Notes: a model not told the origin generated them from the letters alone. A stretch of DNA of 17,653 nucleotides from an uncultured Verrucomicrobiales bacterium (GCA_937952875.1 CALFDI010000206.1:1-17653); one strand, 5' to 3'. Positions 1 through 7,710 are shown, numbered from the stretch's first letter. Numbers and translations are program-made.

Positions 1-1
1 T

Positions 2-163
2 AAACCACACGCTGCATGCGCAAACTGGCTAGTGACAGGATTGCGTCTGGTAGGCGCTCTAAAGGAAAATCAACGGGTCGACGTCTCCTACATCTTTTCG
101 GATCACCTTTACAATGAATCGACAGCTCTATTAGAGGAAAAACAACTCGCTCAAACATCATGA
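2..163 (+). CDS. C-terminal fragment of a CmpA/NrtA-family protein, probably a NasS-like nitrate sensor (5' end outside window)
   Basis: Reading from base 2, 53 codons stay open to a TGA at 161-163. The fragment lines up with the C-terminal end of the NrtA protein encoded at 3634-4977. Its NWLVTGLRLVGAL matches [13 protein letters not shown], and its IFSDHLYNESTALLEE matches [17 protein letters not shown], with similar spacing between the two blocks. This pattern (a Trp-Leu helix, then Y/F-x-D-x-LY, then an acidic helix) is typical of the CmpA/NrtA/NasS family. A family member placed just before nirA, separate from the transporter's own binding protein, suggests a cytoplasmic NasS-type nitrate sensor, which usually works with the ANTAR protein NasT. 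It could instead be a second binding protein; the missing N-terminus would show whether there is a signal peptide. The gene ends 76 bp before nirA. Family assignment is moderate, NasS role is inference. Confidence 0.6.
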   Translation, partial: KPHAACANWLVTGLRLVGALKENQRVDVSYIFSDHLYNESTALLEEKQLAQTS

Positions 164-193
164 ATTCGCCTCATGATATTTAAGAGAATTCAT
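160..193. repeat. Inverted repeat upstream of nirA, candidate activator site
   Basis: ATGAATTC at 160-167 is mirrored exactly by GAATTCAT at 186-193, with an 18-nt spacer. The centre lies about 62 bp upstream of the predicted nirA transcription start, where a sigma-54 activator could bind. The left arm overlaps the stop codon of the preceding gene. Binding is inferred only from dyad symmetry and position. Confidence 0.4.
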
Positions 194-211
194 ACTGTTT
201 CATTCATGCGA

Positions 212-228
212 TTGGCACGCGCTTAGCT
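212..228 (+). promoter_or_regulatory. Sigma-54-type -24/-12 promoter of nirA
   Basis: The sequence TTGGCACGCGCTTAGCT matches the sigma-54 pattern YTGGCACG-N4-TTGCW. GG is at 214-215 and GC at 226-227, with exactly 10 bases between. The -24 half is perfect; the -12 half has TAGC instead of TTGC. Counting 12 bases from the -12 C puts the transcription start at about 239, directly before the nirA ATG at 240. The neighbouring nitrate genes have similar elements, which supports the call. Confidence 0.75.
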
Positions 229-239
229 TACCAACCGCC

Positions 240-1982
240 ATGAGCACGCTAACAGATAGTAATGTCAAAGGCTTCACAGCTGAGCAAGAGGGCTACCTCT
301 CAGGCTTTTTTGCGGGCATGGCTCCATTTGTCGGTCAAAACACCCAAGGACAATTCACGAACGATCCCGCACTCGCTGTAGAGCCAAATGTCTACGGCAC
401 ACCAGTAGACGATCTCTGTAAAGAAGAGCGCGTCAAATATGATCAAAATGGTCTCGACTGCTACGACACGATTCTCGCTAACGCCATAAAGGGAGAATTC
501 CCCTCTGGTGGCGATACTTTCCGTTACAAGTTCTACGGGCTTTTTCACGTCACGCCTGCTCAAGAGTCTTTCATGATGCGCGCCCGCATTCCGGGCTGCA
601 TCATCACCGCACAGCAGTTTCGTGGATTCGCCGAAATGGCGGCTGACTGGGGTGGCGGATACACCGATATCACGACTCGAGGCAATATCCAGATCAGAGA
701 AATACAGCCGAGCAACTGCGTCAAAGTGCTCGATAAGCTCGTCGACCTAGGGCTCACGTCACGAGGATCCGGCGCAGATAATGTGAGAAATATCACAGCC
801 ACTCCGACCAGCGGATTTGACCCAGATGAACTCATCGATGTCATTCCTTTATCTCGTAGCATGCACCACACGATTCTGAATAATCGGGATCTCTACGGCA
901 TGCCTCGTAAGTTTAATATTTCTTTCGATTCCGGTGGCGCCATCTCAGTCTGCGCTGATACCAACGACATCGCCTTTTACGCCTGCACCTTAGATGAACA
1001 GACAGCTGACTTAGATCCAGGTGTCTATTTCCGTATGCAGCTCTGCGGAATCACTGGTCATAAGCAATTTGCCTCTGACAGCGGAATCCTACTACGAGAA
1101 GATGAGTGCGTGCCTGTAGCCTCAGCTATTCTTCGAGTCTTTATCGAAAACGGAGATCGCACAAATCGCAAGAAAGCGCGCCTGAAATACCTCGTCGATG
1201 ACTGGGGTGTGGATAAACTTCTCGAAGAAGTTGAGAAAAAACTCACCTTCCCTCTTCGCCGTATTCCTACTGATGCCTGCACGCTACAAAAGCCAAAAAC
1301 CAAGCATGGCCACATCGGTGTGTATAAGCAAAAAGACGGACTGAACTACATCGGCGTCGTCGTGCCGGTCGGTCGTATGCTCCCTGAAAACATGCACCAA
1401 CTCGCAGCAGTGGCGGAGACATATGGTAAGTCAGACATGCGCCTCACTGCGTGGCAGAACATCATCATCCCACACATTTCTGATGATAATCTCGAAGCTG
1501 CGAAAGCCGCGATCAAAGAAGCAGGGTTCCAATACCACGCGACTGCTGTCAGCGGCGGCCTTGTGGCGTGCACAGGCTCATTCGGCTGTAAGTATGCACA
1601 GGCCGAGACCAAATCAAATGCCGTAGACCTTGGTCAATACCTCGACTCCCGACTTGAACTAGATCAACCGATTAATATTCACATTACTGGATGTAACCAC
1701 AGTTGCGCTCAGCATTACATTGGCGATATCGGAATGCAGGCGGTAAAAGTGAAGCTGGATAACGGCGAGAAGGTCGATGGCTTTAACATCGTCTTAGGCG
1801 GTGGTGTTGATGATACACAGGCTATCGCAAAGGAAGTGCTAAAGAGTATTCCTGTGACAGAGATCCCTCAGACAACTGAGCGAATCCTTACGACTTACCA
1901 GAAAAATCGTAACGAACAAGAAACCTTCCTAGATTTCACACAACGCCATTCTGAAGAAGAGCTCACCGCCCTCTTTTCATAG
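240..1982 (+). CDS. nirA: Ferredoxin-type assimilatory nitrite reductase (siroheme, 4Fe-4S)
   Basis: This cytoplasmic enzyme would reduce nitrite to ammonium with six electrons, the last step of nitrate assimilation. The 580 residues have the two-fold repeat of the nitrite/sulfite reductase hemoprotein family. The N-terminal ferredoxin-like half covers roughly residues 90-160 and includes [10 protein letters not shown] (siroheme/substrate pocket, from T145). The 4Fe-4S/siroheme ligands are C444-x5-C450 (CTGSFGC) and C485-x3-C489 (TGCNHSC). The N-terminus ([15 protein letters not shown]) is typical of NirA, so the ATG at 240 must be used and no later start is plausible. Sulfite reductase is the main alternative, but the nitrate transporter and nitrate reductase next door favour nitrite. 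No flavin or NADH domain is present, so it needs an external donor, and no free ferredoxin gene lies in the window. There is no Shine-Dalgarno sequence, and the predicted transcript starts at the initiation codon. Confidence 0.92.
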   Translation: MSTLTDSNVKGFTAEQEGYLSGFFAGMAPFVGQNTQGQFTNDPALAVEPNVYGTPVDDLCKEERVKYDQNGLDCYDTILANAIKGEFPSGGDTFRYKFYGLFHVTPAQESFMMRARIPGCIITAQQFRGFAEMAADWGGGYTDITTRGNIQIREIQPSNCVKVLDKLVDLGLTSRGSGADNVRNITATPTSGFDPDELIDVIPLSRSMHHTILNNRDLYGMPRKFNISFDSGGAISVCADTNDIAFYACTLDEQTADLDPGVYFRMQLCGITGHKQFASDSGILLREDECVPVASAILRVFIENGDRTNRKKARLKYLVDDWGVDKLLEEVEKKLTFPLRRIPTDACTLQKPKTKHGHIGVYKQKDGLNYIGVVVPVGRMLPENMHQLAAVAETYGKSDMRLTAWQNIIIPHISDDNLEAAKAAIKEAGFQYHATAVSGGLVACTGSFGCKYAQAETKSNAVDLGQYLDSRLELDQPINIHITGCNHSCAQHYIGDIGMQAVKVKLDNGEKVDGFNIVLGGGVDDTQAIAKEVLKSIPVTEIPQTTERILTTYQKNRNEQETFLDFTQRHSEEELTALFS

Positions 1983-2011
1983 GAAAAAATCGCGCCTCTC
2001 TCACTTCCGCT

Positions 2012-3511
2012 ATGAGCACTCTCGCAGAGTTCACCTTGATCGATCAGCTCCTCAAGGATCAGAATAACCTTCAAACGCCTGTTGCGGAATTTGCTGAACA
2101 CACTCTAGATCTCGAAGAGAGTTTTAAGACACTCATCCCCCTCACGAAACCGGGTAAAGATGAGCAATACGCCTTCCAGGTAGAACTCGATAAATGCACT
2201 GGCTGTAAAGCCTGTGTCTCTGCCTGCCACAGTCTCAATGGTCTCGATGAAACAGAATCTTGGCGCGATACTGGCACGCTGGTAGGCGGCACTGATACGC
2301 CCGCATTTCAACAGACCATCACAAGCGCCTGCCATCACTGTGAATCCCCCGAGTGCATGCACGGCTGCCCCGTAGGAGCCTACGATAAGGATAGTGAAAC
2401 AGGCATTGTTCGTCATCTCGATGACCAATGCATCGGCTGTTCTTACTGTATCCTGAAGTGCTCATACGATGTTCCAAAGTATTCGAAGAAACGTGGAATC
2501 GTTCGGAAATGCGACATGTGTCACGACCGTCTCGCAGAAGGAGAAGCTCCCGCCTGTGTCCAGGCCTGCCCGACTCAAGCGATCAAAATCGTCAATGTCT
2601 CCACATCTCCAAAGAAGGCCGAAACTCTTCCTCATATTTTTCCTAGTGGAGCATTCGATCTAACAGCTCCGACCACACGTTATGTCGGCAGAGATGTGCC
2701 AGAAACTGCCCATAAGAGCACGCAATCTCATCTCGTGCCTGAGCACGCGCATACGCCTCTTATTTTCATGCTGGTCCTCAGCCAAATCGGAGCGGGCCTT
2801 CTTCTTCTCCCTCTCCTTTTAGAAGAAAAATTCCTCCCTTCACTTGTCGGAACCATCCTCGTGTTCGCTGGTCTCGGTATAGGTGCACTCCATCTTGGCC
2901 AACCGTTGAAAGTCTGGAGATTTTTCTTAGGATTAAAAACATCTTGGCTCTCACGCGAGTTCGCTACCTTTGGCGCCCTCACGGCCATTGCACCCGCACT
3001 CGTGCTACTAACGTCTCCATGGATGTCAGATTTCGCGCTTAAAAACGCGGCGATTTCCATCGCCTCAGCGCTCACCTTCATCATATCTCTCGCTGCAGTA
3101 TTCACCTCAGTCATGCTGTATGCAGACACTCGACGTCGCTTTTGGACGATACAAAGAAGTGCTGCAAAATTCTATGGAACCACATTGGCAGCCGCTTGCA
3201 TCGGAGCATCTATTTACACGGATAGCATTTTTCCATCCCTGATCGGCCTAACCATTCTCGTAGGCAAGCTCATCGCTGAACATCTTTTCCTTGATCACAG
3301 CGATGATTCGGAATGGTCACCAGATCAGCATAGCGCGCGCCTTATTTTATTTCCGTTAAAAAAGATCTCATCAGCTCGTCTCGCGACTGCAATTATCACA
3401 ATTCTCGTCACATGCGTCTCACCAATGATCGGGCTCGCCTTTCTCATCAGCTCAGAACTCTTGGAGCGCACCCTTTTCTTCACTGCCGTTCATGCACCTA
3501 AAATGACTTAG
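2012..3511 (+). CDS. DmsB-DmsC fusion: four-cluster ferredoxin subunit joined to a polytopic quinol-type membrane anchor
   Basis: One 499-residue chain carries two subunits that are usually separate in DMSO-reductase-type enzymes. Residues 62-186 hold 16 cysteines in four groups: C62-x2-C-x2-C-x3-C72, C107-x2-C-x4-C-x3-C119, C140-x2-C-x2-C-x3-C150 and C167-x2-C-x11-C-x3-C186. This is the DmsB/NrfC pattern for four 4Fe-4S clusters. From about residue 247 the chain is hydrophobic with about seven or eight membrane spans. It includes the DmsC hallmark HLGQPLKVWRF...SWLSRE and a final ELLERTLFF motif. The expected role is to take electrons from the quinol pool and pass them to a cytoplasmic reductase. 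The gene follows nirA by 29 bp with no promoter or terminator between, so they are probably cotranscribed. The partner could be NirA or the nitrate reductase at 8791; the sequence does not decide. No twin-arginine signal is seen, so the iron-sulfur part is probably cytoplasmic. Confidence 0.88.
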   Translation: MSTLAEFTLIDQLLKDQNNLQTPVAEFAEHTLDLEESFKTLIPLTKPGKDEQYAFQVELDKCTGCKACVSACHSLNGLDETESWRDTGTLVGGTDTPAFQQTITSACHHCESPECMHGCPVGAYDKDSETGIVRHLDDQCIGCSYCILKCSYDVPKYSKKRGIVRKCDMCHDRLAEGEAPACVQACPTQAIKIVNVSTSPKKAETLPHIFPSGAFDLTAPTTRYVGRDVPETAHKSTQSHLVPEHAHTPLIFMLVLSQIGAGLLLLPLLLEEKFLPSLVGTILVFAGLGIGALHLGQPLKVWRFFLGLKTSWLSREFATFGALTAIAPALVLLTSPWMSDFALKNAAISIASALTFIISLAAVFTSVMLYADTRRRFWTIQRSAAKFYGTTLAAACIGASIYTDSIFPSLIGLTILVGKLIAEHLFLDHSDDSEWSPDQHSARLILFPLKKISSARLATAIITILVTCVSPMIGLAFLISSELLERTLFFTAVHAPKMT

Positions 3512-3532
3512 AGTTCAGACCTATCAATTCTA

Positions 3533-3558
3533 CTCATGCTTTTAAATAATCGAATGAG
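3533..3558. repeat. CTCAT/ATGAG dyad upstream of nrtA, candidate activator site
   Basis: CTCAT at 3533-3537 is mirrored by ATGAG at 3554-3558 around an AT-rich 16-nt spacer. The centre is about 64 bp upstream of the predicted nrtA start. The right arm belongs to ATGAGGCGAAT (3554-3564), which occurs in reverse complement at 164-174 before nirA. The same CTCAT/ATGAG arms form the core of the palindrome before nasA. Short arms make this a weak call on its own. Confidence 0.3.
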
Positions 3559-3582
3559 GCGAATACCTGATATCACTTTATT

Positions 3583-3599
3583 TTGGCACGCGTTCCGCA
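3583..3599 (+). promoter_or_regulatory. Sigma-54-type -24/-12 promoter of nrtA
   Basis: TTGGCACGCGTTCCGCA has GG at 3585-3586 and GC at 3597-3598 with 10 bases between. It shares the first 11 bases with the nirA promoter. Predicted transcription start is near 3610, giving a 24-nt leader before the ATG at 3634. The TTG at 3583, which could be read as a start codon for a longer NrtA, is the -24 element itself, so that start is excluded if this promoter is real. Confidence 0.7.
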
Positions 3600-3633
3600 C
3601 CTCTTTTTCTGTCTCAATTTCCTAATTAATAAA

Positions 3634-4977
3634 ATGAAACGCTTAACATTTCTTACTACTACAGCTCTCGCAGCTGTATCACTCCCCTCATGGGCTGCTC
3701 CGCTCGATGTTGAAAAAGACACTCTCAAGTTTGGATTTATCAAACTCACAGATTGTGCCCCTCTCGTTATCGCTAAAGAAAAAGGTTTCTTCGAAGAGGA
3801 AGGCCTTCAGGTTGAAGTCATTGCCCAGCCTAACTGGAAGCAACTCCTCGATAACGTCATCACTGGCGAACTTGATGGTGCACACATGCTCTCTGGTCAG
3901 CCTATCGGCGCGACTATCGGCTTCGGCACACAGGCGAACATCATCACACCATTCACAATGGATCTGAATGGTAACGGCATCACTGTTTCGAACTCTATCT
4001 GGGAAAAGATGCAGGAAAATGATCCTAAATTAGCGACTGATAAGCCGCCACATCCGATCACTGCTGATTCACTCAAGCCTGTCGTAGATGAGGCGAAAGA
4101 TGGTGGAAAAAAGCTCCCAATGGGCATGGTCTTCCCCGTCTCTACTCACAACTATGAGATCCGCTATTGGCTCGCCGCAGCTGATATCAATCCTGGCATG
4201 TATACGTCGACAGACCTCAAAGGCATGACAAATGGTGATATCGAACTTTCGACAACTCCACCACCTCAGATGCCAGCGACTCTCGAGTCAGGCAAGAACG
4301 TCGCCTACTGCGTAGGTGAGCCTTGGAACCAGCAGGCTGTCGCTAAAGGCATCGGTGTTCCCGTCGTCACGAACTACGATATCTGGAAGAATAACCCTGA
4401 GAAAGTCTTCGGCGTCACTGAAGCCTGGGCTGAAGAAAATCCAAATACAACGATTGCCGTAGTCAAAGCTCTCATTCGTGCTGGCAAATGGCTCGATGAG
4501 ATGGAGGGTGGAAAGTTCAAGAACCGCGAGGAGGCCTGCCGTATCTTAAGTCAAAAGAACTACGTCGGTGCTGATTACGACATCATCAAGAACTCTATGA
4601 CTGGCACATTCATCTTTCAGAAAACAGATGTGCGTGAGATGCCAGACTTCAATGTCTTCTTTAAGTATAAGTGCACATACCCATGGTATTCAGACGGTAT
4701 CTGGTTCCTTACACAGATGCGCCGCTGGGGACAGATCACTGAGCCTAAATCTGCTGAGTGGTATGCTGAAACTGCTAAGAAAATCTATCGTCCTGATATC
4801 TACATGAAGGCCGCTGAAAGCTTAATCGAAGAAGGTCACATCACTTCAGAAGAGATTCCCGCGAAAGATACTGATGGCTACAAGCCTGCCACTTCAGACT
4901 TTATTGATGGAATCACTTATGATGGCAAAAAACCTTTAGAATACTTAAAGGCTCATAAGATTGGCAATAAGAACTAA
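3634..4977 (+). CDS. nrtA: Nitrate ABC transporter, periplasmic substrate-binding protein
   Basis: This is the periplasmic nitrate/nitrite-binding protein of the NrtABCD importer, in the CmpA/NrtA/SsuA-like family. From the ATG at 3634 the protein is 447 residues. It begins with a clear Sec signal (MKR, then a hydrophobic stretch to PSWA, cleavage probably before APLDVEK). There is no lipobox cysteine and no twin arginine, unlike the lipoprotein form in cyanobacteria. The mature start ([23 protein letters not shown]) is the family's hallmark first strand and helix, followed by motifs such as [15 protein letters not shown] and GEPWN. An in-frame TTG 17 codons earlier (3583) would bury the signal peptide and coincides with the sigma-54 element, so it was rejected. 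A terminator follows at 5004, so the gene is probably its own transcription unit, which would allow the excess of binding protein that importers usually need. Confidence 0.92.
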   Translation: MKRLTFLTTTALAAVSLPSWAAPLDVEKDTLKFGFIKLTDCAPLVIAKEKGFFEEEGLQVEVIAQPNWKQLLDNVITGELDGAHMLSGQPIGATIGFGTQANIITPFTMDLNGNGITVSNSIWEKMQENDPKLATDKPPHPITADSLKPVVDEAKDGGKKLPMGMVFPVSTHNYEIRYWLAAADINPGMYTSTDLKGMTNGDIELSTTPPPQMPATLESGKNVAYCVGEPWNQQAVAKGIGVPVVTNYDIWKNNPEKVFGVTEAWAEENPNTTIAVVKALIRAGKWLDEMEGGKFKNREEACRILSQKNYVGADYDIIKNSMTGTFIFQKTDVREMPDFNVFFKYKCTYPWYSDGIWFLTQMRRWGQITEPKSAEWYAETAKKIYRPDIYMKAAESLIEEGHITSEEIPAKDTDGYKPATSDFIDGITYDGKKPLEYLKAHKIGNKN

Positions 4978-5003
4978 GACTTTAGGTCACACTCCTTTCC
5001 TTG

Positions 5004-5031
5004 AGGCAGTCTCGTGAGAGGCTGCCTTTTT
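5004..5031 (+). terminator. Intrinsic terminator after nrtA
   Basis: The stem AGGCAGTCTC (5004-5013) pairs with GAGGCTGCCT (5018-5027) over 10 pairs including one G-U, closed by a GTGA (GNRA) tetraloop and followed by a T run (5027-5031). It is the only textbook intrinsic terminator seen in the window. It separates nrtA from nrtB, which has its own promoter candidate. Confidence 0.88.
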
Positions 5032-5037
5032 ACGTCC

Positions 5038-5098
5038 AATGAATCAACCACATGACTGAGATTCATTCATATCATTCATAAAACAGCTTTTCATTCAT
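5038..5098. repeat. Inverted repeat and three TCATTCAT copies upstream of nrtB
   Basis: AATGAATC at 5038-5045 is mirrored exactly by GATTCATT at 5060-5067. TCATTCAT occurs at 5063-5070, 5072-5079 and 5091-5098. The form TTTCATTCAT at 5089-5098 also occurs at 198-207 before nirA. The dyad centre is about 85 bp upstream of the predicted nrtB start. The half-site (ATGAAT-C) resembles that of the dyad before nirA. A shared activator is inferred, not shown. Confidence 0.4.
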
Positions 5099-5110
5099 CC
5101 TGTCGAAAAG

Positions 5111-5127
5111 TCGGCACGCCACGCGCT
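5111..5127 (+). promoter_or_regulatory. Possible sigma-54-type promoter of nrtB
   Basis: TCGGCACGCCACGCGCT has GG at 5113-5114 and GC at 5125-5126 with 10 bases between, but lacks the TT before the -12 GC. The block CACGCGCTTAGCTT (5120-5133) is identical to bases 216-229 in the nirA promoter, where it follows GG; here it follows CC, so the two elements are offset. Predicted start is near 5138. This is weaker than the other three elements, but placement after a terminator and before nrtB supports a promoter here. Confidence 0.5.
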
Positions 5128-5166
5128 TAGCTTTTGCAGTTTCCCACACAACACCTTCTTTTTCCC

Positions 5167-6798
5167 ATGGCTGACTCAGGCAAAGACAAATTTAAATACA
5201 CGCTTCTTAAAGGCATCGACTTCTCTGGCTTCACCGTCTTTGACCCTGTGGTTCGTCTTATCTTTGGGGAGGATCCAAAGAAACAGCTCAGTGATATCGG
5301 CCGTTATATGGTGACACCTGTCATCTTTATCATCGGCTGCATCATCATCTGGTCTGTCATGGCTCCACGTCATAAAACAAAATCTGGAGAAGTGCCTGGT
5401 CCTGACCGTGTTCTCGCCTCATACCAAAATAATAAGCGATTCCACGAAAGGGAAAATGAGAAACAAAGTGACTTCAATACAGATGGAGCAGAACGCGAAG
5501 CGACTCTCGCTGAAGTCCAAGAGCAGATTATAACTTACACAGCGCTCGCCGAAGAAAAAGCAAAGGCTGCAGCTCTCGCAGCAGTCGAAGTGCAAGACAC
5601 CATCGATGCAAAAATTCTTCCTCTCCAAACTAAGTTGGATTCGATTAAAGAAAAATCGAAAGAAGCTCAAAAACTACGTCGAGAGAATATTTCGACTCTT
5701 GCCGAGGGAGTCGCAGCAAACACAGCCGAGTCATCTGCTCTCATCACTGCTATAGCTGAAGATAAAGCGCTCAAAGAAAAAGAACGCGAATCTACTAAAG
5801 ACCTCAAAACTCAGATCGATGAAATCCGTGCGAACCCTCCAAAACGACTCAAAGAAGCTCAGCTCGCCTCTAACAAAGTCGCTGATGAGCTACAGCATTT
5901 AAAAAAGCGCGTCGACTTCCTTACCACAGGTAACAGAAGCGAAAAAGTCTCAAGCTCACTCGAAGCAGCCAAAGAGGCAACTGCAGCGATTCCGCTCGCG
6001 TCAACAGGCCCAGAAGTATTAAAGTCAGCAAAGGCTGCGGTCAGAAACACCGAATCTGCAGAGCGTGCTAAAGAACAGAAATATCCGCGTGCAGCGACTG
6101 TCTTTTGGCAAGCTTATCGCTCCATCTTTACAGTCATCGTAGGCTTTCTCATGGCATGTGCTGTGGCTATTCCTGTGGGAATGATGTGCGGGCTGAACCG
6201 CGTCTTCATGGCGTGTATGACTCCGATCATCTCGATTTTTCGCCCTGTTTCACCAGTCGTTTGGCTACTGATTTTCCAAATCATCATCGGTGCATTTTTC
6301 CCAAATCCAGACGAACACCCTCTATTCAAATTCTTCAACGCGAGCTGGAACCCACTCGAATTCCTGCAGGTCAATCCAGCCATGGTCTTCTCAGCATTCA
6401 CAGTGGCTATCTGTGCCATGTGGCCAGCGCTCGTGAATACAGCACTCGGCGTCTCCTCCGTTGATAAGGATCATATGAACGTCGCGAAAGTCTTACGCCT
6501 TGGCTTCTGGTCACGCCTGTTCAAAATCATCATTCCTAGTAGTCTTCCGCTTATGTTCGCAGGTCTCCGCATCTCACTCGGAGTTGGCTGGATGGTCCTT
6601 ATCGCAGCAGAGGCACTCTCATCATCTGACGGCCTAGGAAAGTTCGTTTGGGATGAATACCAAAACGGCAGTAGTTTAAGCTTCGCTAACATTATCCTCG
6701 CCTGTTTCATCGTCGGCACCATTGGCTTCTTCCTCGATCGCATCATGATCGTGCTGCAGAAGATCGTCACCTTCGATGACGGCTCCGCGACAGTCTAA
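5167..6798 (+). CDS. nrtB: Nitrate ABC transporter permease with a large coiled-coil insertion
   Basis: This is the membrane permease of the nitrate importer. From the ATG at 5167 it is 543 residues, about twice the usual NrtB length (roughly 280). Residues 46-66 form a first membrane span, followed by VPGPDRVLASYQNN, which matches the LPxPxxV segment after span 1 in ordinary NrtB. About 220 residues then intervene (around 85-305), rich in Ala, Glu, Lys and Leu with heptad-like spacing and breaks near NPPKR and TGNRSE, so a coiled-coil hairpin is likely. The canonical permease resumes at VFWQAYRSIFTVIVGF (from 312) with the remaining spans and the EAA loop near VAKVLRLGFWSRLFKIIIP (from 439). 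A shorter extra segment (PNPDEHPLFKFF...) lies in a later loop. By homology the coiled coil is in the periplasm. The in-frame TTG at 5134 was rejected in favour of the ATG. nrtC follows after 21 bp. Confidence 0.88.
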   Translation: MADSGKDKFKYTLLKGIDFSGFTVFDPVVRLIFGEDPKKQLSDIGRYMVTPVIFIIGCIIIWSVMAPRHKTKSGEVPGPDRVLASYQNNKRFHERENEKQSDFNTDGAEREATLAEVQEQIITYTALAEEKAKAAALAAVEVQDTIDAKILPLQTKLDSIKEKSKEAQKLRRENISTLAEGVAANTAESSALITAIAEDKALKEKERESTKDLKTQIDEIRANPPKRLKEAQLASNKVADELQHLKKRVDFLTTGNRSEKVSSSLEAAKEATAAIPLASTGPEVLKSAKAAVRNTESAERAKEQKYPRAATVFWQAYRSIFTVIVGFLMACAVAIPVGMMCGLNRVFMACMTPIISIFRPVSPVVWLLIFQIIIGAFFPNPDEHPLFKFFNASWNPLEFLQVNPAMVFSAFTVAICAMWPALVNTALGVSSVDKDHMNVAKVLRLGFWSRLFKIIIPSSLPLMFAGLRISLGVGWMVLIAAEALSSSDGLGKFVWDEYQNGSSLSFANIILACFIVGTIGFFLDRIMIVLQKIVTFDDGSATV

Positions 6799-6819
6799 TT
6801 AGTCACAGCTCCAGTAATT

Positions 6820-7710
6820 ATGAATCCTATCGTAATGGAAAACACCTCCATCGGCTTCGGCCCAGAGTATGGACGTGTGAATGTTCTCCAAGACATTAAC
6901 CTTGAGGTTAAAGAAAATGAATTCGTCGCCGTGATCGGATTCTCTGGAGCCGGTAAATCCACTCTCGTCTCACTGCTTGCCGGACTAGAGCAGCCAACAG
7001 ATGGAAAAGTCATTTTTAAAGATAAAGTCAATGCACCGCCCGGACCTGAACGTGGCGTTATGTTCCAGTCCTATTCATTGATGCCATGGCTCAGCGTCTT
7101 CGGAAACATCGACCTAGCTGCAAAGCAGGTCTTTCCTAAGATGCCCGTAGCTGAACGACAGGCACATGTGGAAAAATACATCGACATGGTGAATCTCACA
7201 CCTGCGCGCGATAAAAAACCACATGAACTCTCAGGCGGGATGCGCCAGCGCGTCTCTCTCGCCCGCACGCTTTGCATGCAACCGCAGATGCTCATTCTCG
7301 ATGAACCACTCTCAGCTCTCGACGCGCTCACACGTGCAGTCTTGCAGGATGAAATTCTTAACATCTGGGAAAATGATAAGCGCACGATCGTTCTCATTAC
7401 GAATGACGTGGACGAAGCCATCCTCATGGCGGATCGCATTATCCCTCTGACGATCGGGCCGGAAGCTACTTTCGGAAAAGAATTCATCATCGATATGCCA
7501 CGTCCGAGAGTCAGGCAGACTCTCACTGAACAGCCAGCCTATCAAAAGCTCAAAGCTGATATTTCAACCTACATGATAGGTCTCAATGACGAGGCTAAAG
7601 CAGCGCGTGGAGAAAACACACTCACCTGCCCAGACGTCGCCCCAAAAGACTTCTCCCTTCCTTCTGGTCGGCCACAGCTCAAATGGAAAATGCCCTCACA
7701 GTCTGCATAA
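6820..7710 (+). CDS. nrtC: Nitrate ABC transporter ATPase, NrtC type without regulatory domain
   Basis: One of two ATPases that would power the nitrate importer from the cytoplasmic side. The 296 residues are a single ATP-binding domain: Walker [10 protein letters not shown] (G40-T48), Q-loop in FQSYSLMPW, signature LSGGM (L137-M141) and Walker B MLILDEP (D161, E162). The switch region reads ITNDVDEA with Asn at 195, where the H-loop histidine normally sits. Cyanobacterial NrtC has an extra NrtA-like regulatory domain at its C-terminus; it is absent here. [15 protein letters not shown] after the switch region is typical of the nitrate/taurine ATPase group. The gene starts 21 bp after nrtB and is probably cotranscribed. 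An alternative ATG lies five codons later (6835); neither has a Shine-Dalgarno sequence. Which ATPase is called C or D rests on gene order. Confidence 0.85.
   Translation: MNPIVMENTSIGFGPEYGRVNVLQDINLEVKENEFVAVIGFSGAGKSTLVSLLAGLEQPTDGKVIFKDKVNAPPGPERGVMFQSYSLMPWLSVFGNIDLAAKQVFPKMPVAERQAHVEKYIDMVNLTPARDKKPHELSGGMRQRVSLARTLCMQPQMLILDEPLSALDALTRAVLQDEILNIWENDKRTIVLITNDVDEAILMADRIIPLTIGPEATFGKEFIIDMPRPRVRQTLTEQPAYQKLKADISTYMIGLNDEAKAARGENTLTCPDVAPKDFSLPSGRPQLKWKMPSQSA

Noticed and set aside
164..239. ANTAR two-hairpin leader before nirA
   Set aside because: The 76-bp gap shows a dyad and a promoter but no pair of hairpins with hexanucleotide loops, and the predicted transcript starts after it.
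300..2428. Open frames on the minus strand across nirA and the DmsBC gene
   Set aside because: They lie antisense within clearly coding genes and their translations resemble no family; the same holds for other minus-strand frames in the window.
5134..5166. TTG at 5134 as start of nrtB
   Set aside because: It overlaps the promoter region and adds 11 residues without family resemblance; the ATG at 5167 gives a natural N-terminus.
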